From Actinomadura litoris (lineage in GTDB: Bacteria > Actinomycetota > Actinomycetes > Streptosporangiales > Streptosporangiaceae), in assembly GCF_009733595.1 (NCBI RefSeq), contig NZ_WOFH01000009.1, forward strand, positions 1-64,000: a stretch of DNA of 64,000 bases, given 5' to 3'. Position numbers and translations under genes: made by a program. This document shows, piece after piece, positions 32,448-41,594 of this stretch. How positions within the stretch are numbered: position 1 is the stretch's first letter; each line of letters starts with the position of its first letter. The notes under the pieces are model-generated. The model worked only from the letters and a program-made list of their open reading frames with translations, did not search any database and was not told the DNA's origin.

Positions 32448-35400
32448 ATGGCGGATCTCCCCGAGCTACCGAAGCTGAGGGTCGCGGGTCCCTTCTGGGC
32501 CGCCGAGACCGAGGTGATCCGGCTGGCCGACCCGGGCACCAACCTCGCGTTCCGCACACTGTTCGCGGACACGACACCGCGCGAGGCGGTCGGCGAGGAC
32601 GACGTCCTGCTGCCGGGGACCCTGCTCGCGCTGGTCTACGTCACCAGCGTCACGATCAGCCCGACCAACGGCGGCACGCCGCAGTACGTGTGGAAGCGCG
32701 GCGGCGACAAGCCCGACGGCAGGCTCTCCCCGGCGGCGATCCGGGCGGCGATCAGCGCCGGGACCGTCAGCCTGCTCCTGCTCCAGGCCCCGGCCGACGG
32801 CTGGCCCGAGAACCCGGCGGGCAAGCTGCCCACCCTCACCTGCCTCGGCGGGGAGATCATCCTCGACCCGATGGCCGCCCAGCTCGGCGCGACCCAGAAG
32901 CTGTACACGGCGCTGGGGATCGAACCGGCGGCGATCACCCAGCGCACCGGCGCGGCCCGCCTGCTCGGCGCCCTCGCCGTCCACGCGGCCGGGCTGTCGG
33001 CCTTCGGCCAGGTCCGGCTGCTCTGGGACACCGCGCCGGTCAAGGCCGTGTTCCAGCTCGCCCGGGTCGTCCCCGACCCCCAACCGGCGCCGGGCGCGGG
33101 GGTGCGCGGCTTCCGGATGTCGATCGAGGCCGAGCGGCTGACGGACGCCGAGCGGGCGGCGCTCATCGCCTCCTGGCGCCGCCTCGGCCGCTACCTGAAC
33201 CCGAACAACCCGCTGAACGGCCTGGTCCAGCCGGTGCCCGCACCGGAGTGGGCCACGCTGGAGCCGGCCGATCCGCTGGCCGTCCCGCGCCTGTTCTGGG
33301 AGATCGCGCCCTGGCAGGAGCAGCCCGGCACGCGCCCGATCAGCTTCGCGGGCGACGACTTCGGCGTGCTGCTCAGCGACCGCCGGCCCTACGACCGGTC
33401 GGCCCAGCCGGACACGCTCGCCCGGATCACGCCCGCGTCCGCGCGGCTGACCGCCGACGGCACGAAACTGCGCGTGGACGTGCGGGCGGGCACCACGCCC
33501 ACGGGCTCCCCGGGCACGCTCGGCTACCAGGCCGTCCGCGACGGCACCGGGTGGAGCGAGCGGATCACGCTCGCCGCCGCCACGCTCGCGTTCGACCCGA
33601 ACGAGGCCGCGCGCCGGCTCCGCGCGACGGCGGGAGAGCCCGAGCCGACCTGGAGCCCGGCCGCGGCGGGGGCCGCCGCCGAACCCGTCGCCCCGGCCGT
33701 GCTGTGGGGGTTCGCACCGCTGGACGACGGCTGGGCCCAGCTCCCGCTGCCCAACCTGTCCGAGCAGATCTACCTCGACGCGGGCGCGGCCCGGGCGGAG
33801 CCCGTCCCCGCTCCCCCCAACCTGCTCCAGGGCGCGGTCAGCTTCGGCAACGACGACCCGGCCGTGGCCGCCCAGGTCCCCGGCGAGCAGCCGTGGAGCC
33901 TCACGCTCGCGGCGACCCAGCGCATGACCGGCGCCTGGACGCTCGCGCCGAGCGGCCAGGAGTTCCAGCTCCAGTCGGCCGCGCTGACGCTGGAGGCGCC
34001 CGAGGTGTCGCTGGGCGGTATGTTCTGGCTGAGCACCGAGTCGCCGACCACGGCCGACGCCCTGCCCGGCCTGGACGACTGGATCGGCGGCCTGCGAACC
34101 CTGCCGCTGCACACCGTCACCGGCCGCGAACTGTTCCCGCCCCTCGTGCGGCTCGCTTTCGAGGCGATCAGCTTCGCATGGCGGAGCAAGCCGGCGCCCT
34201 CGGCGGCACTCGGTGCCTGGGCCTTCCAGTACGGCGTCGACCCGGTGCTGCTGCGGGCCCTGGTGCAGCGCGGCGCCCTGCCGCCCGACCTGCTCGGCTT
34301 CGCGCTGCCGCTCGTCTGGCGCCGCCACCCGACGCTGCCGATGGTGCAGGCGCTCGCGCTCACCCAGAGCCTCACCCCGCCCAACGTGCCGATCGGCGGA
34401 CGGCAGCTCGTCCCCTTCGAACTGCCGGTCACCCGCCAGGACGGCGTGGACCTGCCGGTGGGCTGGCGCTTCGCGGCGGACGGCGCCGCGGGCTGGCCGC
34501 GCTACGGCGGCGGTGCCCTCGCACCCGCCCGCGAATGGCTCGGCGCGGACACCGCGAAGCTGTTCGACCTGCCCCTGCTGGCGCTCTCGCTGCCCGGCCT
34601 GGTGCTCGACCCGCGTCCCGACGGCGACCCGCCGCAGAGCGACGCCTCGCTCGGGCTGCCCGTCCAGTACCGCTACGACCTGCCCTACACCGACGAGGTC
34701 CAGGCACTGGCCCAGCTCCCGAGGATCCCCACGGACCCGCGCGAGAGCTCGCCGCTGCCCGACACGGCGGCGCCCGAGCCGCCGCGTCCGCTCACCCGCG
34801 TGGACTACGCCGCGCACTGGCGGCGCCTCGCCGAGCGCGCCAACCTCGCCGCCGCCGACGACGTGGCCGCCTTCGGCCGGCGGGACGGCCAGCCCGTGTT
34901 GGGCGACCTGGCGTCCGTCCACCCGTGGCCGGTCAAGACCGCCTTCGCCCTGGACGGCTACCCCGGCGAGCTTCGCCTGGACAACGCCGACCCCGCCGCC
35001 CCCGGCGCCCCGCTGGTGTTGAAGGGCGAGACCGCCCTCCAGGGGGTCGACGGCGACTTCGCCGACGGGACGAACGCCCTGCGCCGCCTGCCGGCGGGAT
35101 CGCCCCCGGACGCGGCCCGGTACCGGGTGACGGCCGGGAGCATGGCCGCGGCGGCCGGGACCGGCGGCTACACCGACCAGCGCGGCCTGGTCCGCGGCGC
35201 GAGCGTGCCCGCGGCCAACCTGATCAGGACCCCGCTGAGCCACCCCACCGCGGGCGATGTCCAGCTGACGACCACCCGCCTGCCGCTCACGCTCGCCCAC
35301 GGCACGGCGTCCTGGCGGCTCTGGTTCCGCGACCTGCCCGCCCAGGGCACGGCGTTCGGCAAGGCGTCCGCCCGCTCGCCCAAGGCCGTCGAACTCGACC

Positions 35401-38400
35401 TCGACGCCAACGACCCCGAAGCGCGCAGCAGCGACTACGAGCACCGCACCGGATACGAGTGGCGGCTGCGCCCGCTCGACGACGATCCCGACAAGCCCGT
35501 GCCCGGCCTCGACCTGTTCGGCCTGCGCTTCTTCCCGCTGGTGCTCGACCGGGTGGTCTTCGCGGGCGACGGCGTCGCCACGGTCGAGGTGATCGGGCGG
35601 CTGCAACTCCCGCTGGCGGGCGCGGCGAGCGAGCAGGCCGAGCTGAGCAACTGCGCGCGGCTGACCTTCACCGGGACCGGCACCGAACTGCGCCTCAGCG
35701 CCGTCGCCCTCGACGGCCCCCCGCTGGAGTGGCCGCTGGCCACCACCGCCGGCGAGGCGGGCGACGCGCCGCGCCTGCGGGTCGGCGGGATCGCGCTGGC
35801 CGCCGGCGGCACCGGCCTGACCGTCCAGCAGGTGCGGCTGTACTTCCACCTGTTCCAGGTGGAGTGGGCGGTCGGGCTGCCGCCGATCGGGTTCCCCAAC
35901 CCCGCCACGCCGCCCTTGACGCTGCCCGGCGCGAACGGCCCGGCCCCGATCGTCCCGCAGCGGGTCGCCCTCGGCCTCGACACGGCCGGCGGCGAGCACA
36001 CGCTGAAGCTCACCCTCGCCGTGCGGGTCGGCAGACCGCCCTCGGGGCTCCAGGCCCTCTACCGGTTCGACGAGGGCAGCGGCGCCACCGTCCACGACAC
36101 CTCCGGGACGGGTGAGCCGCTGGACCTGAAGGCCGCCTCGTCGCAGGGCATGAGCTGGGGCGCCGACGGCCTGACCCTGACCCAGGCGCGGCTCATCCGC
36201 TCGGGCGCGCCGGCCAGGAAGCTGATCTCGGCGGTGAAGGCGAGCGACGAGATCAGCATCGAGGCGTGGGTGAAGCCCGTCAGCGGCGGCCTGCTGAACG
36301 CGCAGTACAACATCGTCACCGTCTCCGCCGACGTCCAGCACCGGAACGTGACCCTCCAGCAGCGCAAGGGGCTGCTGACCTCGTCCGCCGCGGACGCGTG
36401 GCTGCGCACCAGCACCACGACCGAGGAGGGCGTCCCCGACCTCGCCACCCCGACCGGCTCGCTCAGCACCGCCCTGACCCATCTGGCCTACACCCGCTCC
36501 GCCGACGGCCGCACCCGGATCTACATCAACGGGCGGCTCGCGGCCGAGCAGACCGTCGCCGGAAGCCTCGACACCTGGGACGACCGCTACGAGCTGGCCC
36601 TCGGCGACGAGATCACCGGCGGCCGGGCGTGGCTCGGCACCTACCGCATGCTCGCCCTCTACGACCGCGCGCTCAGCCCCGAGGAGGTGGCCGCGCGCTC
36701 CGCCGCCGGTCCGGCGACGGCACCGACCACGGCCCGGGGGCAGGCGATCTCGGCCGCGCTGACCTTCGACCTGATGGCGGCGGGGGCGGACCGCTTCACG
36801 CTCGACTCCGCGAACCTCTTCGGCGACCTCACGCTCGCGGTCACGCTGCCCGACGGATCGCCCGCCGCCCTGGCCGGCGACACGGCGCTCCAGTTCGGCT
36901 GGAACGGCTACGGCGCCCCGCAGCCCGACGGCCTCCAGTTCCTGCCCGGCATGCGCCTGGCCGACGCCCGGACGCCCGGCCTGGGCGAACGCGCCGCGCC
37001 GGGCTTCGCCACCGTCACCTTCCGCGCGACCGCCCGTCCGGACGACCTCCCCGAACTGCCGCTGACCGGCGCCTTCGTGGAGGCGCTGCTCATCGCCCAC
37101 TGGGGCCGCTCGTTGCAGGACCCCCGTCCGGCCCGGAGCGCCGAGGCGGCGGAGCTGTACGGCTCCTCGTCCGGCGACGTCGTGATCGGCTACACCTCGC
37201 GCCTCCAGGGCAAGGACTGGCAGGAGGGCTTCCTGCTCAACGGGATGCTGACCGCGACCAACCTGGTCTCCTGGCCGCAGCGGCTCAGCTACGACGCGGC
37301 CAACGCGCGCATCACGCTCCCGGCGGCCCGCGTCGCCGGGCCCCCGCCCCTGACGCATCTGCGCCACACGATCCGCGTGCTGCTGAACCAGCACGAACTG
37401 CCCGGCTCCATGCTGACCGCCGCCGACGGCCCGCTGCTGTTCACGTTCGCGCAGGGCCAGAGCTGGCAGACGCCGGCCGTGGTCGAGCACCAGCTCGTCG
37501 AGGTGACCCCGGCGGCCAACGGCGGCGGAACCCTCGGCGAGGAGGCCCGCTGGACGACGCTCCAGGAGGTGCGCCTGCTCACGCCCCGGCGCGCCGCGCG
37601 GTTCCTGCGCTCCCTGGCCGCTCTGAAGGCCATCGACCCGGCCGACGACGTCGGCCCGCTCGGCACCGTGGGCGGCGGCTACCTGGGCGCCGGCCTGTCC
37701 GCCCTGCTGGCCGACCCGGGCGCGGCGCTGGACGCCCTCCCGCAGGACACGCTGCTCGTCGAGGCGAGCGCCCACCACATGATCGGGCTCACGCCCGTCG
37801 CGGAGGGCACGGCCACCACGCTCCACTTCCTCCCGACCGGCAGCCAGGGCGCCCTGCTCGGCAGCCCGGCGGACTACGCGCCCACCGACCCGACCGACCC
37901 GCGCTGGCTGCTGTTGACCATGCCCTTCCTCGGCAGGCTCCAGGACACGGCCCGCGACCTGGCCACCCCGGCCGGGCAGCCCAGCCCGCTGCAAACGGAC
38001 CCGGTGCTGCTGATCGGCCGGCTGCGCGCGTCGGCCCCCACCGCCGTCCTGCCCGCCCTGGCCCTCGCGCTCTGCGGCTGGGCCGACGGCGCCCCGCTGA
38101 ACATCACCCTCGCCAGCCTCGACACCGTGGTCGGCCGCGCCTTCGCCCGGCTCGACCCGCTCGCGCTGGAGGAGAGCTGGTTCCGCGCCCAGAACCCGGC
38201 GCCCGAACCGGAGGGCGCGTCGCCGCAGAGCGTCCTCGCGTCCCTCCCCGAGACACCGGCCCGGCTCAGCCGCCCGACCGCGCTGCGCCAGGCCCTCGAC
38301 CCGCGCCGCCCCTTCTACCCGCCGCGAACCGACGGCCTGCCCGCGCTACCCGAACCCTCGCCCTACGCCGACCCCGTCTGGCGCGAGGACGGCCTGCTGC

Positions 38401-41045
38401 TCACCCCGTCCGTGAGTACGCTGACCCCCGCCACCAAGCCCCCCTACGGCTGGACGCTCGCCGCCGCGCTCATCGCGAGCAGCGGCCTGCTCACCCGGCC
38501 GCCCACCGGCCAGGGCCCCCGCCGCTATCCCGCGGCCACCCTCATCCCCGCGCCGCTGACGCTCGACGGAGCCGCCAACCCGCGCCCGCTCAGCCTCGTC
38601 GTCAGCCCGTACCAGGGCCTCCAGTGGCGACCGGCCCCGGCGGTCCCGCAGGGCGCCCCCTCACCACTGCGAACCCGACTGCTGCTGGCCGAGCTGCTCT
38701 GCCTCTCCCCCAGCACCATGGAGCTCCAGCCGGTGGCGAGCCGCATGTGGAGCGTGCGCCCCGACACCCCCGACCTGGCCGACGAGGGCAGGCTGCGCGC
38801 CCAGGCCCAGGGGTGGGCCGTCCAGTCCCAGCGCCTGCTGGCCCCGGAGTCGCCGATCGCGGTGCTGCGCTACCGGATCATCAGCGACAACACCCGTCCC
38901 GACAACCTCGGCGAGGCGGCCCTGACCACCGGCTACGCCTTCGCCCTCGTCCGCGTCACGGCCGCGTCACCGCTCGCGAAGCGGCTGTTCCGCATCCGCC
39001 CGGAACTCACCGGCCTGCGCTACCGCGAAGGCCAGTGCAACATCGCGGCGATCCCCGCGAGCCCCCACGACTTCGAACTCGCGCCGCCGCAGACCGTCGG
39101 CGTCCAGCCGCTCCACCTCACCCGGCGCCCGGTGCGCACGGACCTGCCCGCGTGGCCCTGGGGCCTCAGCGCGCTGCGCGTCAGCGTGCACTACACCGAG
39201 GGCCAGCAGGGCGCCGTCGGCGCGGCCTCCCCCGGAGCGGCGGGCCAGACGCTGTGGTGGCAGACCGTCCAGCGGACGGTGCAGTTCCGCTCGGCGCTGC
39301 ACACCGACCGGCCGACCGGCGGCCTGCCCCGCCGCTTCCGCGCACCGGCGGTCAGCACGCTCCTCCCCGCGCCGCCCGACCCGCCGCTCCCCGTGCTGAC
39401 GGGCGCGGTGTTCGACCAGCCCGCCCTCCCCGTGGCGGACGGACCGGCCCTGGAACGCTGGCAGCCGGTCCTGCCCGGCGGCCTGCGCTACCTGGTGACC
39501 GGCGCGCGTCCGGGAGTGTTCGTCACCGTGCGCCACCAGGTCCTGCGCCAGAGCGGCATCACGCTGACGGGCGAGCACGCGCGCCCGCGCGGCCTGGCGA
39601 TGCTCTCCGGCGGGCTCCCGGTGGAGCACCGCACCCCGCGCCCGGTACCGCTGCCGCCCAACGACGACGGCCGGCAGGACGTCGCCCTGCGCACCTGGGC
39701 GAGCCACTTCGACCCGGAGGCCCTGGCCCTGGTCACGGCGTCCCCGACCGACGAAGCCTTCCGCGCCGCCCTCGACGACCCGAAGTTCCGCCAGACGGCC
39801 CTGCGCCTACGGCTGCGGCTCGCCGCCGTCGAACGCTCCACCCTGGACGTGAGCTGGGACGGAGTCCTGACCTTCGTCTACCGCACGGACGGCAGCATCA
39901 CGCTGGTCAACGGCCAGAAGCCGGAGACACCGGAGACCGGCATACGCGACTGGTCCCTGACCATGGACCTGGTGGACGCGGAACACGTCACCCCCCTGGA
40001 GGACATCACCACCCCCACCCTGGCGCTGACCCCGGCCCTCCGGGCCCAGCTGACCGCGGCCGGACTGACCCTGCCGGACGTCGACACGATCGACACGGCC
40101 GAGTTCGCGATCCGCCGCTTCGGACTCACCGGCGACCCGAAGACCCGCGCCGACCGGGCCCGCGTACTGATCGCCGCCCTGCCCCCCGGCGCGTCCCTCG
40201 ACGCACGCGTGAAGGCGCGGTTCGTCCCGCACCAGCCCGGCGCGGAGCCCTACCACGACGGCTATGGCCACGTGCTGCGCTTCCCGCTGCGCGTGGCCGA
40301 CCCGAACGCGTCCTACCTGCCGCTCGTCCCGCGCTACGTCCACTTCGAGGACCCCGAGTACAACCGGCGGCTGGCCTCCCCCTCCGCCCACGCCGGCGTC
40401 TCGGTGCAGTTCCCCAAGCAGCCGTCGGACACCACGAGCCCGCAGCGCGCGGTCACCCTCTCCGCCGAGCGCCGCGAGTGCGACCCGACCAGCACGCTCG
40501 CCATCCGCTACGACTGGGACGAGCCGCCGCCCGGCGCCCCGGTGGCCACGCTGGCCCTCCAGAAGATCGACCTGGACCAGACCCCGCGCGACCTCCTGGA
40601 CCCCGCCGGCGGCCCGCCGAGACTGGACCCGGGCAAGCTGCACGAACTCTCGCTGGCGTCGATCCAGAAACTGAACGGCCCCTTCGCCCCGGGCGAACGC
40701 CTACGCCTGACCCTGCACATCGACGGCGGCCCGGTGAAACCGACCGCGGTGCGCCTGGACATCACGATCGTCGAGAACCCGGTGATCCCCGCGACCGAAG
40801 CGGCCTACGCCCTGCTGCGCGAACGGACGGCAGGCGGCCACACCCAGGTCGAGTGCCGCCGCTTCGCCTGGGGCCCGCAAGCACAACGCGTAGAGCTGGT
40901 GAACCCCGCCGACCTGCGCACCGAGGTGGTCCGCCGCCGCGCGGTCTTCCAGTTCACGGATTCGACCCGTCCCGCCCAGCAAGAGACCTACACGATCCAG
41001 AAACTGGGCCAGACAGGCTCAACCCACATCCCCCTGACCGACTGA
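32448..41045 (+). CDS. Giant protein B, 2865 residues, with one LamG-like domain
   Basis: A second very large uninterrupted frame 27 bp after giant A, with AGGAGGAG before ATG 32448. No signal peptide or membrane helix is visible. The one recognisable domain, at about residues 1197-1422, is of the LamG/concanavalin-A-like lectin fold: ALYRFDEGSGATVHDTSG, ISIEAWVKP, then LAYTRSADGRTRIYINGRL and YRMLALYDRALSPEEVAA. The rest is a mosaic of beta-rich segments with Pro/Gly-rich linkers and few cysteines. LamG_3-type domains bind glycans or act as adhesive spacers. The tail ends TYTIQKLGQTGSTHIPLTD. With PLD and giant A it forms one transcription unit of 20 kb. No enzyme motif was found. A scaffold or surface/assembly protein is plausible but not shown. 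Confidence 0.8.
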   Translation: MADLPELPKLRVAGPFWAAETEVIRLADPGTNLAFRTLFADTTPREAVGEDDVLLPGTLLALVYVTSVTISPTNGGTPQYVWKRGGDKPDGRLSPAAIRAAISAGTVSLLLLQAPADGWPENPAGKLPTLTCLGGEIILDPMAAQLGATQKLYTALGIEPAAITQRTGAARLLGALAVHAAGLSAFGQVRLLWDTAPVKAVFQLARVVPDPQPAPGAGVRGFRMSIEAERLTDAERAALIASWRRLGRYLNPNNPLNGLVQPVPAPEWATLEPADPLAVPRLFWEIAPWQEQPGTRPISFAGDDFGVLLSDRRPYDRSAQPDTLARITPASARLTADGTKLRVDVRAGTTPTGSPGTLGYQAVRDGTGWSERITLAAATLAFDPNEAARRLRATAGEPEPTWSPAAAGAAAEPVAPAVLWGFAPLDDGWAQLPLPNLSEQIYLDAGAARAEPVPAPPNLLQGAVSFGNDDPAVAAQVPGEQPWSLTLAATQRMTGAWTLAPSGQEFQLQSAALTLEAPEVSLGGMFWLSTESPTTADALPGLDDWIGGLRTLPLHTVTGRELFPPLVRLAFEAISFAWRSKPAPSAALGAWAFQYGVDPVLLRALVQRGALPPDLLGFALPLVWRRHPTLPMVQALALTQSLTPPNVPIGGRQLVPFELPVTRQDGVDLPVGWRFAADGAAGWPRYGGGALAPAREWLGADTAKLFDLPLLALSLPGLVLDPRPDGDPPQSDASLGLPVQYRYDLPYTDEVQALAQLPRIPTDPRESSPLPDTAAPEPPRPLTRVDYAAHWRRLAERANLAAADDVAAFGRRDGQPVLGDLASVHPWPVKTAFALDGYPGELRLDNADPAAPGAPLVLKGETALQGVDGDFADGTNALRRLPAGSPPDAARYRVTAGSMAAAAGTGGYTDQRGLVRGASVPAANLIRTPLSHPTAGDVQLTTTRLPLTLAHGTASWRLWFRDLPAQGTAFGKASARSPKAVELDLDANDPEARSSDYEHRTGYEWRLRPLDDDPDKPVPGLDLFGLRFFPLVLDRVVFAGDGVATVEVIGRLQLPLAGAASEQAELSNCARLTFTGTGTELRLSAVALDGPPLEWPLATTAGEAGDAPRLRVGGIALAAGGTGLTVQQVRLYFHLFQVEWAVGLPPIGFPNPATPPLTLPGANGPAPIVPQRVALGLDTAGGEHTLKLTLAVRVGRPPSGLQALYRFDEGSGATVHDTSGTGEPLDLKAASSQGMSWGADGLTLTQARLIRSGAPARKLISAVKASDEISIEAWVKPVSGGLLNAQYNIVTVSADVQHRNVTLQQRKGLLTSSAADAWLRTSTTTEEGVPDLATPTGSLSTALTHLAYTRSADGRTRIYINGRLAAEQTVAGSLDTWDDRYELALGDEITGGRAWLGTYRMLALYDRALSPEEVAARSAAGPATAPTTARGQAISAALTFDLMAAGADRFTLDSANLFGDLTLAVTLPDGSPAALAGDTALQFGWNGYGAPQPDGLQFLPGMRLADARTPGLGERAAPGFATVTFRATARPDDLPELPLTGAFVEALLIAHWGRSLQDPRPARSAEAAELYGSSSGDVVIGYTSRLQGKDWQEGFLLNGMLTATNLVSWPQRLSYDAANARITLPAARVAGPPPLTHLRHTIRVLLNQHELPGSMLTAADGPLLFTFAQGQSWQTPAVVEHQLVEVTPAANGGGTLGEEARWTTLQEVRLLTPRRAARFLRSLAALKAIDPADDVGPLGTVGGGYLGAGLSALLADPGAALDALPQDTLLVEASAHHMIGLTPVAEGTATTLHFLPTGSQGALLGSPADYAPTDPTDPRWLLLTMPFLGRLQDTARDLATPAGQPSPLQTDPVLLIGRLRASAPTAVLPALALALCGWADGAPLNITLASLDTVVGRAFARLDPLALEESWFRAQNPAPEPEGASPQSVLASLPETPARLSRPTALRQALDPRRPFYPPRTDGLPALPEPSPYADPVWREDGLLLTPSVSTLTPATKPPYGWTLAAALIASSGLLTRPPTGQGPRRYPAATLIPAPLTLDGAANPRPLSLVVSPYQGLQWRPAPAVPQGAPSPLRTRLLLAELLCLSPSTMELQPVASRMWSVRPDTPDLADEGRLRAQAQGWAVQSQRLLAPESPIAVLRYRIISDNTRPDNLGEAALTTGYAFALVRVTAASPLAKRLFRIRPELTGLRYREGQCNIAAIPASPHDFELAPPQTVGVQPLHLTRRPVRTDLPAWPWGLSALRVSVHYTEGQQGAVGAASPGAAGQTLWWQTVQRTVQFRSALHTDRPTGGLPRRFRAPAVSTLLPAPPDPPLPVLTGAVFDQPALPVADGPALERWQPVLPGGLRYLVTGARPGVFVTVRHQVLRQSGITLTGEHARPRGLAMLSGGLPVEHRTPRPVPLPPNDDGRQDVALRTWASHFDPEALALVTASPTDEAFRAALDDPKFRQTALRLRLRLAAVERSTLDVSWDGVLTFVYRTDGSITLVNGQKPETPETGIRDWSLTMDLVDAEHVTPLEDITTPTLALTPALRAQLTAAGLTLPDVDTIDTAEFAIRRFGLTGDPKTRADRARVLIAALPPGASLDARVKARFVPHQPGAEPYHDGYGHVLRFPLRVADPNASYLPLVPRYVHFEDPEYNRRLASPSAHAGVSVQFPKQPSDTTSPQRAVTLSAERRECDPTSTLAIRYDWDEPPPGAPVATLALQKIDLDQTPRDLLDPAGGPPRLDPGKLHELSLASIQKLNGPFAPGERLRLTLHIDGGPVKPTAVRLDITIVENPVIPATEAAYALLRERTAGGHTQVECRRFAWGPQAQRVELVNPADLRTEVVRRRAVFQFTDSTRPAQQETYTIQKLGQTGSTHIPLTD

Positions 41046-41074
41046 CCCAACCCCAAACCACCACAGGAACCAAA

Positions 41075-41154
41075 GGGGGCAAGGGGCGAAGCCCGGGGGC
41101 AAGGGGCGAAGCCCGGGGGCAAGGGGCGAAGCCCGGGGGCAAGGGGCGAAGCCC
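41075..41154. repeat. 20-bp tandem repeat, four units
   Basis: GGGGGCAAGGGGCGAAGCCC is repeated four times without visible change (41075-41094, -41114, -41134, -41154), directly after the end of giant gene B. Each unit holds the pair GGGC / GCCC and could fold into a small hairpin. A degenerate version precedes the second tRNA copy at 45470-45515. Confidence 0.9.
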
Positions 41155-41155
41155 C

Positions 41156-41384
41156 AAAAGCGCGCGCAGCGCGCGTCCGGGGGCGTGGGGGCGCAGCCCC
41201 CACACCGGGGGGTCCGGGGGGGCGCCCCCCCGGGAATGGCGAAGGGGCCCGCGGGAAGTGCGCCAAAGGCGCACGACCAGCGGACCCCAGGATCCGTAGC
41301 GGGGGCAGGATTTGAACCTGCGACCTCTGGGTTATGAGCCCAGCGAGCTACCGAACTGCTCCACCCCGCGGTGATGTCTTAACT
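41156..41384. repeat. Long direct repeat, copy 1 (contains tRNA-fMet)
   Basis: By eye, 229 bp here are identical to 45519-45747, in the same orientation, offset 4363 bp. The block contains GC-rich hairpins (for example around the runs of C and G at 41175-41232) and ends 14 bp beyond the 5' end of the tRNA gene. It encloses, with copy 2, the proline catabolism genes. Confidence 0.93.
41297..41370 (-). tRNA. Initiator tRNA-fMet (CAT), copy 1
   Basis: The 74-nt minus-strand gene starts CGCGGGG and has the D-arm AGCTCGCT region, anticodon loop CTCATAA, and T-arm GCAGG-TTCAAAT-CCTGC. The anticodon stem carries three consecutive G:C pairs (GGG/CCC) next to the loop, the hallmark of initiators, and the first base pair is C1-U72, that is, unpaired. 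CCA is not encoded (A73 is followed by CGG). Confidence 0.95.
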
Positions 41385-41410
41385 CTATGGGGATGGAGTT
41401 GCTTGCGCAA
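41382..41410 (-). promoter_or_regulatory. Promoter of tRNA-fMet copy 1
   Basis: On the minus strand TTGCGC (41410-41405) and TAGAGT (41387-41382) are 17 bp apart, ending 11 bp before the tRNA 5' end. Copy 2 has TACAGT at the same place but a poorer -35, since its upstream sequence lies beyond the repeat. Confidence 0.55.
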
Positions 41411-41459
41411 ACCGATGAAGAACCAGGCGTGAACCCGCCCCCGGACGTGCCTCAGCCGT

Positions 41460-41590
41460 CGCGCGGGCGCGTGGCCGAGCGGTGGGGCCGACGCCGGAGG
41501 CGAGGCCCCACCGCGAAGATCGCGAAGCGATGCCGCGCCCGCCCAGGCGCGGTCACGTCCCGAGCCGCCAGGCGAGGGACGTGGGCCGTG
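41460..41590 (+). repeat. Intergenic structured repeat, copy 2 (after pruA)
   Basis: The reverse-oriented counterpart of 8641-8770, beginning a few bases after the pruA stop. It keeps the GATCGCGAAGCGAT hairpin and the GCCAGGCGAGGG and GGGCGCGTGGCCG blocks, and additionally shows a complementary GGTGGGGCC / GGCCCCACC pair (41481-41511) that would form a strong stem. Confidence 0.7.
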
Positions 41591-41594
41591 ACTC

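Noticed and set aside
32466..37994. Long minus-strand frame opposite giant gene B
   Set aside because: Again an antisense frame of low complexity, rich in Gly, Arg, Val and Gln, without domains or ribosome site.
20701..41045. A giant polyketide or non-ribosomal peptide synthetase operon
   Set aside because: No ketosynthase cysteine motif, acyl carrier LGxDS motif, condensation HHxxxDG or adenylation motif can be seen in either giant protein.
41075..41232. Possible CRISPR array at the 20-bp repeats
   Set aside because: The units are directly contiguous with no spacers, so this is a simple tandem array, and no cas genes are near.
41156..41384. att sites of an integrated element at tRNA-fMet
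   Set aside because: Whole tRNAs and long flanks are duplicated, there is no integrase or phage gene between them, and the enclosed genes are ordinary proline catabolism.
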